Shown in pieces: positions 23,844 through 34,975 of a stretch of DNA of 64,000 bases. The DNA is from Apiosordaria backusii. Its lineage: Eukaryota > Ascomycota > Sordariomycetes > Sordariales > Lasiosphaeriaceae. The translations under genes and the position numbers were made by a program. Numbering within the stretch: position 1 is the stretch's first letter; every line of letters starts with the position of its first letter. The notes below the pieces were generated by a model that saw only the letters and a program-made list of their open reading frames with translations, ran no database searches and had not been told where the DNA came from. Where the stretch lies: NCBI GenBank assembly GCA_030549205.1, contig JAUKTV010000005.1:930001-994000 (forward strand), read 5' to 3'.

Positions 23844-26537
23844 ATGTCTCAGTCTCGGGATACGACGTTCAACCCGTCGTCGCCTCACTCTTCTAGTGGG
23901 GCTGCGGACTCCTACAAGCATGATGGCACTCCCGACACTCGTTTGACTGCCTTCTCCCCCGATGATGGCTCGGCGAGGTCTGGCAAGCTGTATACGGGTA
24001 TCGGCAATGTCAGTCTCAATGCCCCTCCCGCCAACCACACCATATTTCATCAGAAGTCGACGGAGCATTTTGGTAATGTTGCCCCCGCGGTCGAGAAGGA
24101 CCCGTTCATTTCTAGCAACCCGAGCCCGCCCAAGTCGACACTGGACCAGAAGTTGTCTCCGACTGCCTCGGCATTCCGGCCTCTCTCTGTCCCAGTGGTC
24201 GCTCATGGCTCCCTCAATGGGCAACAGGGCCCATCCAATGGCTCTCAGCAGAAGTTTCGGTCGATGGTCAACATCACCGCTCCTCTCTCCAGCCGCTTCA
24301 GCAGTGAGCTTGACATCACTCGTTATGTTATCATCTTCTCCGCCACGACGCCCGTCACCGTCCCGGAGGTGGAGACGTATCTTGAGGTTCGTTTCGTTCA
24401 TGTTGAATGTACTGATCACCGGTCATGGATAACTAACAGCTATGTGTAGAAACTGAGTCAGTTTGGTTCACCCTGCCAGGGAAAGCGCGTCATCTTTGCG
24501 AACAATGGGAAAGTTTACCTTTTCCTCTCCAACATTCGCGATGCCTTCAATATCCACGACAACATTCAGCTTGGTTCCCAGGACTGGCGTGCCCAGTACA
24601 TTGCCGCGGTCGAATTCTATCAGGTACGTGGTGCCGTCAAGCCTCTGACATCAGTCGAGTGAACATACTAATCCCATGCCAGGCTCGCAATCCCGGAGAG
24701 CATCACCAGCAAGTTTCAGATGGTCTTCTCCGGGTGATCGCCTTTCCTCAGGAGAGTGCACATTATGATCTCTTCCACACCAACACTGTGGTCCGCACCC
24801 TGATGGAGTCCCATGGCGAGGTGCTTGCATTTCACCAGGTATCCGGAATGAAGGAGATTCCGTTCCAAGCAATGGTCGAGTTCTGTGATTGCGATGTCGC
24901 TATTGCTGCCGCAGAGGCGCTCAATGGCCGCACCTGCAATGTGAGTCTCGCCTTCTCTCATCTCATCTCATCCGGTTCATGCATGACTAACAATCTGTCA
25001 TCAGGGTGTGTATCTTACTTTGATTTCAGCCCAGCCTGACGCCACTTCTAGAGGCTTTCAGCCTCTTGAGGGACCCCGCGCCAACAACAGCCCGGTGCAA
25101 GACATGACGAATATCTTCCAAAACATGGGGGTCTCGAAGCCTGTTCAGCAACAGCAGATTGTTCCACCTGGGCGTCTTGCCCACTCTCCGGCTGGTGGTA
25201 TTCACATGCCCCCTCAGCAGATGGCCATGTATCCCACTGTTGTCTATCATGGCCTTCAGCACAACATGCCGCCCCGCTATGTGCTCGACCACACTCCGAC
25301 ACGCAGCCAGGGCATCACTCCCATGAGCCCCATGACTCCGATGACTGGTGGCATGCCGGTCATGGCGCCGTTGTATACTCCGCCCGCCACCCCGATGGCC
25401 TTTCATCATGGTGATTACACCAGCCCCAGGGGCATCCAGCCCTACGCCCGCCTGGATGGTCGTCGCCAGAATGCCATGCGGGTTAATCGATCCCCTTACT
25501 ACAATGCTGCCGGCCATCACAACCATGTTGATGTCAACAAGATTCGAGATGGCATTGACGTCCGCACCACGGTGAGTGCCTTCTTTGACAGAAACAAGAT
25601 AATACAGTCGACTAACGTGCCCCAGATCATGCTGCGGAACATCCCGAACAAGGTCGATCAAGCTATGTTGAAGCGTATTGTTGACGAGTCCAGCTGGGGC
25701 AAGTATGATTTCATGTACTTGCGAATCGACTTCGCCAACGACTGCAAGTACGCACATGAAACATCCATTCCGATGTGGGTTCACCGCTGACATTTCATCA
25801 CAGTGTCGGCTATGCGTTCATCAACTTTGTGGATGTAAGTTATCCTTCCCCAGACCGAGACAATCCCAATACTGACCGATTTGCAGCCTTTGGATATCAT
25901 TGATGTATGTTGATCTTCCACCAATTGTGGGATGGGCTTTCTAACAGTGCTTTAGTTCGTCAATGCCCGTGGCAACCAGCGCTGGAACTGTTTCAAGAGC
26001 GACAAAGTCGCGGAGATTTCGTATGCTAGTGAGTCTTTCGGATCGTTGTTTGACCCGGGCCGGTTGCTGACAGTCCGCAGCTATCCAGGGCAAGGACTGT
26101 CTTGTCCAGAAGTTTCGCAACAGCTCTGTCATGCTGGAGGCCCCTCACTATCGCCCCAAGGTACAACCCCTTTTTCCCCCTTCAGCTTGGAAACTCTTAT
26201 TGACCACCAACAGCTTTACTTCACGCTCAATGGTCCCAGACCTGATCTGGCAGGGAACGAGGAGCCCTTTCCCGAGCCTGACAACCAATCGAAGATGAAG
26301 CGAAGCTGTGAAAACGCGGAGCATGTTGGTAAGTTGGAGTTTTGCAACAGGGAGGCCCACCTCGATGCTAATACTATTTGTCTACCACCAGGCCTTTTCA
26401 CCCCCAATGCGGGCCAGCACTTCCGCGATGAGCAGCGCCGCCGCCGCTCACAGTACGACCGTGGCACTAGACTTGCCGCGCTTGAGGAGTACGACTATGA
26501 CTCTCACATCCAGCAGCCCAGTCTCTACATGGGTTAG
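23844..26537 (+). CDS. mei2: Mei2-type RNA-binding protein (C-terminal RRM_2 domain)
   Basis: Proposed exons: 23844-24386, 24450-24623, 24683-24940, 25005-25571, 25626-25747, 25804-25834, 25887-25904, 25956-26028, 26081-26160, 26214-26328 and 26392-26537, giving 708 residues. The N-terminal part is Ser/Pro-rich and disordered. A degenerate RRM-like region follows at roughly residues 175-330 (YVIIFSATTPVTVPEVETYL, then FCDCDVAIAAAEALNG), then a Met/Pro-rich linker. The hallmark Mei2 RRM is TTIMLRNIPNKVDQAMLKRI, YDFMYLRIDFANDCNVGYAF and NFVDPLDIIDFVNAR. In fission yeast Mei2 drives entry into meiosis by binding RNA; the role in this fungus is not shown by sequence. The conserved RRM is cut by six short introns, and one exon has only 18 nt. 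The neighbour slp1 is convergent. Confidence 0.9.
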
Positions 26538-27210
26538 TCGAGTCGAGTATCCCCCAAAACCTTTACTCACCTCACCGTCCTCACACCTTCAATCCCTGGG
26601 GATTGACGACATCCTTACTTTGACGATGTCACGCAGTTGCTTTTCTATTTTGGTTCGCTTTGCTTTGCCATCTTTGACAAATCATCAAAGGTGTTGATGA
26701 TCTTGGGCGATGAAAATGGGATCTGTATCTGGTAATGGGACATCATCCTTAGCGGTTTGTGCTTTGGGAGAAGAAAATGGGATGGTAATAGGTTTTCTGA
26801 AGAGACGGCGTATCCCTAAACAACACACAGGCAATCGCGATGGTTTGAGGAAGGGGATTGGACTAGTCCAAGAGGGTTTCTTGAAACCTTGGTGGTCTAG
26901 GAAAGGTCGATCGTCCGATACCGCAGCGTTTTGTTTCTTTTTGACAACAGACTCGAGGACAAATTGTGCTGTGCACAAGTTTCCTCCATATAGATTTCAA
27001 TCAACGTTGCTTTGCTATACCATGTTCTTGCTCTGCGTCTCCGTGCGCTACGGATGTTGAGGTGTGTGTGAAGTTTTCAAGATAACCGATTGACATCGAA
27101 AGTGAACAGCAAAGATTTTGTTTCTGCGAAGGAATGTCGTGGTAATTACAACGCTGCTAGATACACAATGCCTTCGTAACAATCATTATTATATACATGT
27201 TTTAGTTTGG
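26538..27210. other. Convergent 3' intergenic region between mei2 and slp1
   Basis: Both flanking genes end here. The DNA is moderately AT-rich with no recognisable coding sequence or strong hairpin, as expected for two opposing 3' UTRs. Confidence 0.6.
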
Positions 27211-30200
27211 TCAGTCTGGCAACGCTGGGAGCGGTTTCCGAGCGCCGCTCAACTGTGATGGATCGGTTGACCGAGCTCTCGTTATCGGATGGGATCCCTG
27301 TTCCCTACCCTGTGACACACCCTCTTGATCCTCGTATTCCTCCCCTTGTTCTTGTTCTTCTACTTCTGGTGACGATGGCGTCCTTTCCCTTCCACCACCA
27401 TCCCCATTTGTCTCGACGGATGAAACCTCGTGGTAGTCTGTCGACGATGACGACGGCAGTAGCGACGAGTTGGAAGGCTGATGGAGCTGCTGCTGTCGAT
27501 GACGGCGCTGCGTGGCTGTTTCCCCCGGCGATGGTGACGGAGACGGCGACGGGGAGGGAGAAGGAGAGGGTGATTCCTCTCTTATCCCCTCCAACTGCGG
27601 TTGTAGCTTGTTGGTATTGGTGGCGGTGTTATGCTCATCCTGATCGGGGGAAGAGCTATGATTGCTAATGTGGATCGCTGGTGTCCCTTCACGGCTCGAT
27701 TCGGGAGTCAGGGGTGGGATCATTGGTAGGGACTTTTCTCTTTCACCGCCGGGGGTGGGTCGCTTGTGGAGGATGGCGGTTGGGGAGTAGATGTGTCTTG
27801 GTAGAGCGGATGCCGCCAACGTGGTTGCTGACGAGGAAGAGGCTGATGGCGGGGAAGGGGAGAAGTTCATCCTGTGGTCGATGGAGTCGAAGTGGGTTAA
27901 GGGGTTATTGTTGGGTGAGGCTGGTGTGGGGGAGGCGGTGTCTGAACGGGGGCCACCGGCTCCGGACATGAAGCCGCCGGCGTATCGGCGGTAGTAGGCT
28001 GCTGCTGCTGAGGATGGGTCTCTGGATAGACTGGGGGGGAAGAAGGAGTTGTCATTGTTACCGGCACCGCGATTGGTGAAGATCACCAGGACAAGGCAGG
28101 ATAATATGAGAACAGACTGGAAGATGGCCATGCGCTTCTGGAAGACTACCTCGTCGGCTAGGACGTTGAGGCGGGTGGTGAGGGCGACGATTTGTCTGTC
28201 TGATTGCTCTCGCTGGGTTTCAAGGGCGATGACGGTGGACTGCCACATTTGGTCGTATTGGGTGCGGACGTGGCGGAGTTCGGAAAAGACGGTCTGGTTG
28301 AGGGTGTTGAGGAAGGAGTCGACGCGGGTGAGCTGCTTGCGCTCCATGGTGCGGAGGACTTCTTGAAGGAAGCGGGATTGTTCCTCGATGTATTGGAGGG
28401 AGAGGGAGGTGTTGGATTCGAGGTGCTGGAGGCGCTTATTGACTTGCTTGAAGAAGGACTCTTGGACGGTGGGGGAGGAGGAGGCGGCGCTGGAGGCGGC
28501 GGTTGTTTTGTTACGGGTTGTGGTGGAGGGCTTTTCACCTTCTTTTCCTGGTGCTTTTGCAGAGCCTGGGGACGAGGGACTGTCTGCGGAGGCATCGCCG
28601 GCACGAGTTGGTGGTTGCTTCTGGTTGCCCTGGCTGTTGGATGCAGTGTTGCCCTCGCCAGGTTCTGACTGGGAGGAGGGGTTTGAGGCTGGGGGTGCAG
28701 CGCTTGGCTGGCCTTGGGCAGCAGGCGTGTCTGCTGAACCAGGGGATGGAGGTGTCTTTTCAGTCTTCGGTGTCTCCTGTGCCTTAACCACCGGCGATGG
28801 TTTCCCAGCTCCGGCGTCTGCTTTTCTCGTCGCATTACTGTGCTTTTCAGCAAAGTCTGGCCCCGAAGCAGGCGTCGGATCACTTGTAGTGGTCGAGCGC
28901 ACTGCACAAGTTTCAAGCACAAAATGACTGTGGAATGGTTGCCAAGGGGACAAGCCCATCTCAGTAGCCGCTGTATTTGCAGAAGCCTCCTTTGTTGTGT
29001 TGGACTGATCACTTTCAATGGCAGGCGTAGGGTTTTCAGGTGGCTCTTGAATCTCTGGAACTGCCTCTTGAGCAGTAGACCCCTCAATTTGTTCCGGCTC
29101 GTCGTCCTCTCTGGGTTCCTTCCAGGTGTCCAGCATTCTCGTTCCATGTACGCGGAGCAACGAGACTGGGCAGTAGTATTCGTTTCCATAGTGACTCAGA
29201 AACTCAATACGGATATACTTAGTATAAATCTGAGGGTGCTCGACCAGAAAAGGCTGAATATCTCGCGCATTGCGCGCCTCAAAGGTACCCAAATCCACCC
29301 ACTTGTCCAACTTTACCGGATATCGATCACTGGCACTGACCCGAAACTTGCGAATCATGCTGGAGAAGAACTCGAAGTTCGCCAAGACGACTGTGTCGAC
29401 GAGAATATCATCGCTCAGCTCGACAATGACAAACTTGTTCTTCCGGTGGCATTCGAGCAGCATGTACGAGTCCTTATTTTCCACGAGGATAGCCTTGGCG
29501 TTCTTAGCACCGGGGCTTGTTTTGAGGATAGTAGCACCAGCATCGAATGATGAGAAGGAGAACCTCTCCTTGCACGTCTTGCCGGCGTCCTTGCTCCGGT
29601 AGTATGGTGTCTTGCCGTCGTCATAGAGGACCTGCTCTTCCTTGACCTCTTTGCTGGTGTTAGGCGCAGCGTCGCCGGAGGAGGAAGATGTTATCTCGGT
29701 GACCTTTTCAGTAAGGGCATCAAAGTCTAGTATTTCTCCATCGTTGCCCAGACTGTCCATATTGTCATTGTTGAGGCCGGGGTCGCGCTCGGGTTTGTGG
29801 TGTTCTCCGTGGTGCTGTTTCTGGGCCCCCTTGATGTTGGCGGGATCCTGGCCTGATTTGCGCAACATCATCTCCTTCCATTCCTCGAATGACATGAAGG
29901 CCACTGACTCTTCTTCTTCTTCTTTTGGATCACCACCAGCTGCTTGTTCTTGCTGCGTCCCGTTATCCACAGTTGGCGCAACGGTGGCAGTTGCCGCTTC
30001 CGTTGCTATGTGTTCTGCGACAACTGTTGTAGCCGGTGTTGGGCTCGTCCATACTGAGCGCAAACATTGTTGCGGTAGGGTATGGGTGATATAGTTGATA
30101 GTCTTAGACTCGCACACTTCTGGAGTGGTAACAGAAGTAGCTGTTGTTGCGGGGGCCGTGGACGTTGTCGCCAGTGTCGGTGTCGTCGTCACGGCGGAAG

Positions 30201-30321
30201 CAGCCGTCACGGCTGGTGTCTCGGAAACGGATCCATTGGCGGCAACAGCTGTTGCGTGGAGTCCCAGCAACGCTAGCGCCAGCGCAGTTGTAGTTCTCCA
30301 AGGTGTTGCTGAAGATCGCAT
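27211..30321 (-). CDS. slp1: SUN-domain ER membrane protein, Slp1 family
   Basis: A single intronless exon encodes 1036 residues. It begins with a signal peptide (TTALALALLGLHATAVAANG) and a Thr/Ala-rich lumenal stretch. The SUN-like domain lies at about residues 245-405: FSSFDAGATILKTSPGAKNA, SYMLLECHRKNKFVIVELSD, LVDTVVLANFEFFSS, then YIRIEFLSHYGNEYYCPVSL and LLRVHGTRMLDTW. A Pro/Ser/Gln-rich linker, a coiled-coil-like stretch (QVNKRLQHLESNTSLS, QYIEEQSRFLQEVLRTMERK) and one membrane segment at about 755-775 (AIFQSVLILSCLVLVIF) follow. The tail is disordered and contains an eight-fold Ser-Pro run. Yeast Slp1 works with Emp65 in protecting ER proteins from degradation; that role is inferred by family. 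It is divergent from the xylulokinase gene. Confidence 0.9.
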   Translation of the reverse strand: MRSSATPWRTTTALALALLGLHATAVAANGSVSETPAVTAASAVTTTPTLATTSTAPATTATSVTTPEVCESKTINYITHTLPQQCLRSVWTSPTPATTVVAEHIATEAATATVAPTVDNGTQQEQAAGGDPKEEEEESVAFMSFEEWKEMMLRKSGQDPANIKGAQKQHHGEHHKPERDPGLNNDNMDSLGNDGEILDFDALTEKVTEITSSSSGDAAPNTSKEVKEEQVLYDDGKTPYYRSKDAGKTCKERFSFSSFDAGATILKTSPGAKNAKAILVENKDSYMLLECHRKNKFVIVELSDDILVDTVVLANFEFFSSMIRKFRVSASDRYPVKLDKWVDLGTFEARNARDIQPFLVEHPQIYTKYIRIEFLSHYGNEYYCPVSLLRVHGTRMLDTWKEPREDDEPEQIEGSTAQEAVPEIQEPPENPTPAIESDQSNTTKEASANTAATEMGLSPWQPFHSHFVLETCAVRSTTTSDPTPASGPDFAEKHSNATRKADAGAGKPSPVVKAQETPKTEKTPPSPGSADTPAAQGQPSAAPPASNPSSQSEPGEGNTASNSQGNQKQPPTRAGDASADSPSSPGSAKAPGKEGEKPSTTTRNKTTAASSAASSSPTVQESFFKQVNKRLQHLESNTSLSLQYIEEQSRFLQEVLRTMERKQLTRVDSFLNTLNQTVFSELRHVRTQYDQMWQSTVIALETQREQSDRQIVALTTRLNVLADEVVFQKRMAIFQSVLILSCLVLVIFTNRGAGNNDNSFFPPSLSRDPSSAAAAYYRRYAGGFMSGAGGPRSDTASPTPASPNNNPLTHFDSIDHRMNFSPSPPSASSSSATTLAASALPRHIYSPTAILHKRPTPGGEREKSLPMIPPLTPESSREGTPAIHISNHSSSPDQDEHNTATNTNKLQPQLEGIREESPSPSPSPSPSPSPSPGETATQRRHRQQQLHQPSNSSLLPSSSSTDYHEVSSVETNGDGGGRERTPSSPEVEEQEQGEEYEDQEGVSQGREQGSHPITRARSTDPSQLSGARKPLPALPD

Positions 30322-31298
30322 GCTGGGCTTCCTTCAAATTGTCGATGCGCCAGGTCCTCGCTTGTCCATGGCGTCTGTTGATGATACTCGATTTCGAGGG
30401 AACGTGACTTGGCTCGTCTTTGTTTGGTATACGGTATCGTGGCTTCTCACTCGGTTCGTCTCATGGCCATTAGTAACGAATTGGCAGGCTCGGACTTGTC
30501 TGTCATGTCGTGAAAAAAAGAACGAGGCGGGTTTGACACTTGCCAGGTTGGCTTTCGTCACTGGCGCTGTCAACAGGACCAGAACAGCCTGGAGCGTTGC
30601 ACTTGCAGGGGTCGGGACCTTTGACAGGCTGGGGTCTGCCGGCCGGGAGTTGTTTGGGAAGGGTTAGGGTTAATCGGTATTGCTGTCAAATGACGGATGC
30701 TTTTATAGCTCCTCTCATACCATTCCGGAAACAAGGATCAAATTCTTTCAAAGTCGCTATCACGGTCGCTATCACAGCGACTCCGTTTCTTATCTCTAAA
30801 AAGTCTCGTCTGTCTCTTTAACAGAATCCGCTCGCTCCTCTCTCGCTGCCGGCAATGAGTATGGACCCCACTCTGCACCAACGCTCCACTTGACAGCTTG
30901 GATGGGTCTCCCCGTCAATAAAAGAAAGCGCTCAGGAACGGCGAGCCGGCATTGGTCGGCCGCGCCCAGCTCCGATATCAGGCTAAATTCCCCCCATCAG
31001 ACGAGGCTGTCGCCTGTTCCCTTGATGCGCTGCCCCGCCATCTGTTGCAGGTGGGAGGAAGCTCAGGGGGGGAAAGGACCCCAAGAGACCGGCTCCCACT
31101 CATGACGAAGATGCCCCACGTCGATCTGTTTTCCCGGAATAAATAAAAGAATATGATTAGTTATTTTCCTCTTCCTTTACAGTTTTGTCAAATTCAGAGA
31201 GACCTTGGGTGATTTCTTGTGCCTTGAATCGCTTTCTTATTACCCAGATTATTACCCCGCGGTCTCGAACATAGCTCTCGAGACTTCAGACTTACACA
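30322..31298. promoter_or_regulatory. Shared divergent upstream region of slp1 and xylulokinase
   Basis: The 977 bp separate two start codons on opposite strands, so both promoters lie here. Short direct repeats (aagtcgctatcacggtcgctatcac near 30753-30777) are visible. An AT-rich stretch at 31140-31200 precedes the xylulokinase start. No named binding site is certain. Confidence 0.5.
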
Positions 31299-33152
31299 AT
31301 GAGTGACAACGGACCCCTTTACTTGGGGCTTGACCTCTCAACCCAACAGCTCAAAGGTAAACCCAATCTACAATTCTTCCTAGAATCTCTTCCACAAGGG
31401 AAAACTAACCATTCAAAGCCATCGTCATCCAGTCCGACCTCTCCATTGTCTCCTCCGCCAAAGTCGACTTCGATCAGGACTTCGGCTCCAAATACAGCAT
31501 CAAGAAGGGCGTCCTCGTCAACGAAGAAGAAGGCGAGGTCTTTGCCCCCGTAGCCCTCTGGCTCGAGTCTCTCGACCTCGTGCTCCAGCGTCTCCAAGAG
31601 CAAAACACACCCCTGAACCGTATCCGAGGCATCAGCGGTTCCTGCCAGCAACACGGCAGCGTCTACTGGAGCCATGAAGCCGAAAAGCTCCTCAGCGGCT
31701 TGACCGCGGACAAGCCCCTCGTCGATCAGCTCACTGCGGCCTTTTCACACCCCTTTGCCCCCAACTGGCAGGATCACAGCACCCAGCATGAGTGCGACAA
31801 GTTCGAGGAGACGATGGGCACTCCCGAGAGGCTGGCTCAGGCTACGGGGAGTGCAGCGCATCATGTTCGTTGCCCCTGCCTTTCACCTGTTCCTTACCCT
31901 TGAACCTACCTACTAACCGTCATATTCTTGCAATGTATAGCGCTTTACCGGCACCCAAATAATGCGCCTCCGCCGCAAGCTCCCCGACATGTACGCCTCG
32001 ACCTCCCGCATCTCCCTCGTCTCTTCCTTCCTCGCCTCCCTCTTCCTCGGCGCCATCGCCCCCATGGACATCTCCGACGTGTGCGGTATGAACCTCTGGG
32101 ACATCCCTTCAAACAACTGGTCCTCCCCCCTGTTGGATCTCGCCTCTGGTGGCTCCCCCGAACCCCTCCGCGCCAAACTCGGCGAGGTCCGTCAAGACGG
32201 CGGAGGGAGCATGGGCAATGTCAGTTCCTACTTCGTCAAAAAATACAACTTCTCCCCCGACTGCGGTGTCGCCCCTTTTACAGGCGACAACCCGGCCACC
32301 ATCCTCGCGCTCCCCCTCCGCCCCCTGGACGCGATTGTAAGCCTGGGAACGAGCACGACGTTCTTGATGAGCACGCCGGTATACAAACCCGACCCGTCCT
32401 ATCACTTTTTCAACCACCCCACCAGCCCAGGGCAGTACATGTTTATGCTCTGCTACAAGAACGGCGGGCTCGCGAGAGAAAAAGTTCGGGATGTGCTCCC
32501 CAGGCCTGCTGCTTCGGGAGGAGACCCCTGGGAGAGTTTCAACAGGCACGCGCTGGCGACCCCGCCGTTGGATGTGCACAAGGAGGGTGATAGGGCGAAG
32601 CTGGGGCTGTATTTTTACCTGCCGGAGATTGTGCCGAATATCAAGGCTGGTACTTGGAGGTATACCTGTGATGCTAAAGATGGGGGTGATCTCCAGGAGG
32701 TGAAGGAGACGTGGGGGGAGGAGATTGATGCGAGGGCGATCATTGAGAGCCAGGCGCTGAGTATGAGGTTGAGAAGCCAGAAGCTGGTGAATGCTCCCAG
32801 GGAGGGCCTGCCGGCGCAACCGGGGAGGGTGTACTTGGTTGGTGGGGGGTCGCTGAATCCTGCCATCACGAGGGCGCTGGGCGATGTGCTTGGAGGGGCG
32901 GACGGGGTTTACAAGCTGGATGTGGGCGGGAACGCGTGCGCGCTGGGGGGTGCGTACAAGGCTGTTTGGGCTTTTGAGAGGCAAAAGGGGGAGACGTTTG
33001 ATGAGCTGATTGGGAAGAGGTGGAAGGAGGAGGGGGCAATTCAGAGGGTGGATGAGGGGTATAAGAAGGGGGTGTTTGAGAGGTATGGGAATGTGCTGGG
33101 GGCTTTTGAGAGGATGGAGGAGGAGATTTTGAAGGTTGCTAAGAATACTTAG
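31299..33152 (+). CDS. xkiA: D-xylulose kinase (xylulokinase)
   Basis: Exons are 31299-31356, 31419-31864 and 31941-33152, giving 571 residues. The enzyme phosphorylates D-xylulose with ATP to D-xylulose 5-phosphate, linking pentose (xylose/arabinose) catabolism to the pentose phosphate pathway in the cytosol. It is a FGGY-family kinase. The N-terminal phosphate-binding motif is YLGLDLSTQQLK, followed by GISGSCQQHGSVYWS with NWQDHSTQHECDKFE as the substrate-binding block and RFTGTQIMRL. The second lobe carries DAIVSLGTSTTFLM and the adenosine motif VYLVGGGSLNPAITRALGDV, ending with GNACALGGAYKAVW. Length is normal for the eukaryotic enzyme. Both introns are short with GTAAAC and GTTCGT donors. 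The exon 3 start in the HH|RFTG motif supports the splice choice. Confidence 0.94.
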
Positions 33153-33591
33153 GGGTGTTGTGAAGGGGGAGAAGAATAAAATAAAATGTTTACTTCCTAG
33201 ATATACCTGGCGTCCTTTGTGCTCTAAACAAGATAAGTCGCATGCATGCATTTCGGTCAGGATCAACTGGTTGTAGTGCAGTGGCTGTGCGCTTTCCCCA
33301 TGGTAGTAAAGGCAAGTTATGATAGTTATAAACCAAGACTGACTCGTGTGTCAACCAGAAACCATTAAACCAAGTTCTCTATTTGTCAACCAACCGCCCA
33401 CCACAGCTATATAAACCTCTCCCAAGAGAATTCGGCGGTTGCCAAGGTTTACTTGCCGTGACGGACCATTCACCTCCGACGTCACCACCGCGGGGCTGCT
33501 TTTCGACGGTGTGGAGTGTCACTCAGTTTGCCGGACTCCCGGAATGCCATTTACGGGAAGCCCCCCTTGAACAAAGCAACCAGAGTGAAAC

Positions 33592-34975
33592 ATGGCGCGC
33601 GGTCCAGAAAGCCACGATATGATGCTACTCCTCGGGCCCGTATCATATCTGGACTGCCTGGTATTCTGTATATTTTTGGCTCCGCAGCTGATATGGCACG
33701 TTGGCTTCGTTGAGACGGTGTGGTGTGTGCTACAGGCGCTGCCGTTCTTTTGTAAGTTGTGGTATTCTCAAAGGTTCGGCAGAAACATTGGCTGATGAGA
33801 ATCAAGTGCTGAGGCTGCCTGCGGGATATGTAAGGGAAAGATATCTATTCCCTCCTGAAAAGCAGTCTCTCTTCGTGCAAACGGCAACACCGTTCGAAGA
33901 CTTTGTGATTCGCTGCGTGCGGTACGCCTTTGAGCATGTTCCCCCAAACATAGGCAGGGTCTTCTTCTCAAAGGAGGTTGCGCTTCCGTTCATGCAGTTC
34001 CGACTGCTGCGACATGGCTATTTTAAGTGTCCAATTCCATGGAGGGAACATTGTGAGGTGAGCAGCTAAAAGGTTGACTTAATGTTGGCCTCTGAGCTAA
34101 CAGTCGAATAGGAGTCTTTTCGAGGACTTTGGATGATCAAGAATCCTGATCAGAGACCTGATTTTGTGCTCTTCTACGCCCATGGTAAGGATTCGGTGAC
34201 AACCATAGACTCAAAGATCTCCCTGACTGATGGCATTCTAGGTGGTGGGTTCTCGATGGGTTCGTCGTACTTCTATCTTGAATTTCTCCTTACCTGGTTA
34301 TCGGAGCTGGACGCACTGGGCTACAGCAATCCAGTCATCTTCGCCTTGGAGTACACACTCGTACCAGACGCTGCGTTTCCAACTCAGCTCAAAGAGGCTG
34401 TACGGGGCTACGAGCATGTGCTGGATGCAGTGCAAGATCCATCACTCGTTTGTGTCAGTGGTGACTCTGCAGGTGCAACTCTCATCCTCAGTTTGCTGCT
34501 ACATCTAGGCAGCCAAGAGGCAAACGGCGTCGGGTATGGGCGTCGACTCCCGGTGCCTGCCTTGGCTGTCCTCATTTCGCCGTGGGTAACGCTCGTCTCC
34601 ACGAGACATCAGAATACTGTCAGTGACTATCTTGACGTGAAACAGCTGCATCGGTACGGCATGGAGTTTGCGGGCGGGAAAATGCCAGAGAAAGAGCCGT
34701 TGGTCTCGCCAGGTTGTTGCAGAGATATGAATTTGTGGAAGCAGTCTTGCCCGTCGGAGGGCATCTATATTACGTATGGCAGCGAGGAAGTGTTTGCTTC
34801 GGAGATCGAAGAGTTCATCGGCACCCTGCAGGAGATAATTGATGTCAGGAGCGAGGCAGCAGTCGGTGGCATCCATGCATGGCCGGTTGCCTCGTTGTTC
34901 CTTTCGAGCAATGTAGACAGTCGACTCGGTGGACTGAGAACTATAAGCAAAGAGATTAGACAGCATATTCAGTAG
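33592..34975 (+). CDS. Alpha/beta hydrolase (HSL/steryl-deacetylase-like esterase), probably membrane-anchored
   Basis: Exons 33592-33751, 33807-34057, 34112-34184 and 34242-34975 give 405 residues. The N-terminus has a long hydrophobic stretch (YLDCLVFCIFLAPQLIW onward), a likely membrane anchor. The hydrolase core shows the oxyanion-hole motif HGGGFSMG, created exactly across the last intron, the nucleophile elbow GDSAGATLILSL with Ser as catalytic residue, the block ALAVLISPWVTL, and a likely catalytic histidine in VGGIHAWP. The acidic residue is probably in YGSEEVFASEIEEF. Family enzymes deacylate lipids, steryl acetates or small esters; the substrate here cannot be read from sequence. 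The start is the first ATG in frame with the membrane segment and is less certain than the rest. Confidence 0.85.

Noticed and set aside
28158..29189. Minus-strand 343-codon ORF overlapping slp1
   Set aside because: It is an alternate frame of the low-complexity part of the 1036-residue Slp1 frame, with no domain.
32109..33266. Minus-strand 385-codon ORF across the xylulokinase gene
   Set aside because: It is antisense to well-conserved FGGY kinase motifs, is Pro/Leu/His-rich without motifs, and is best explained as a codon-bias shadow.
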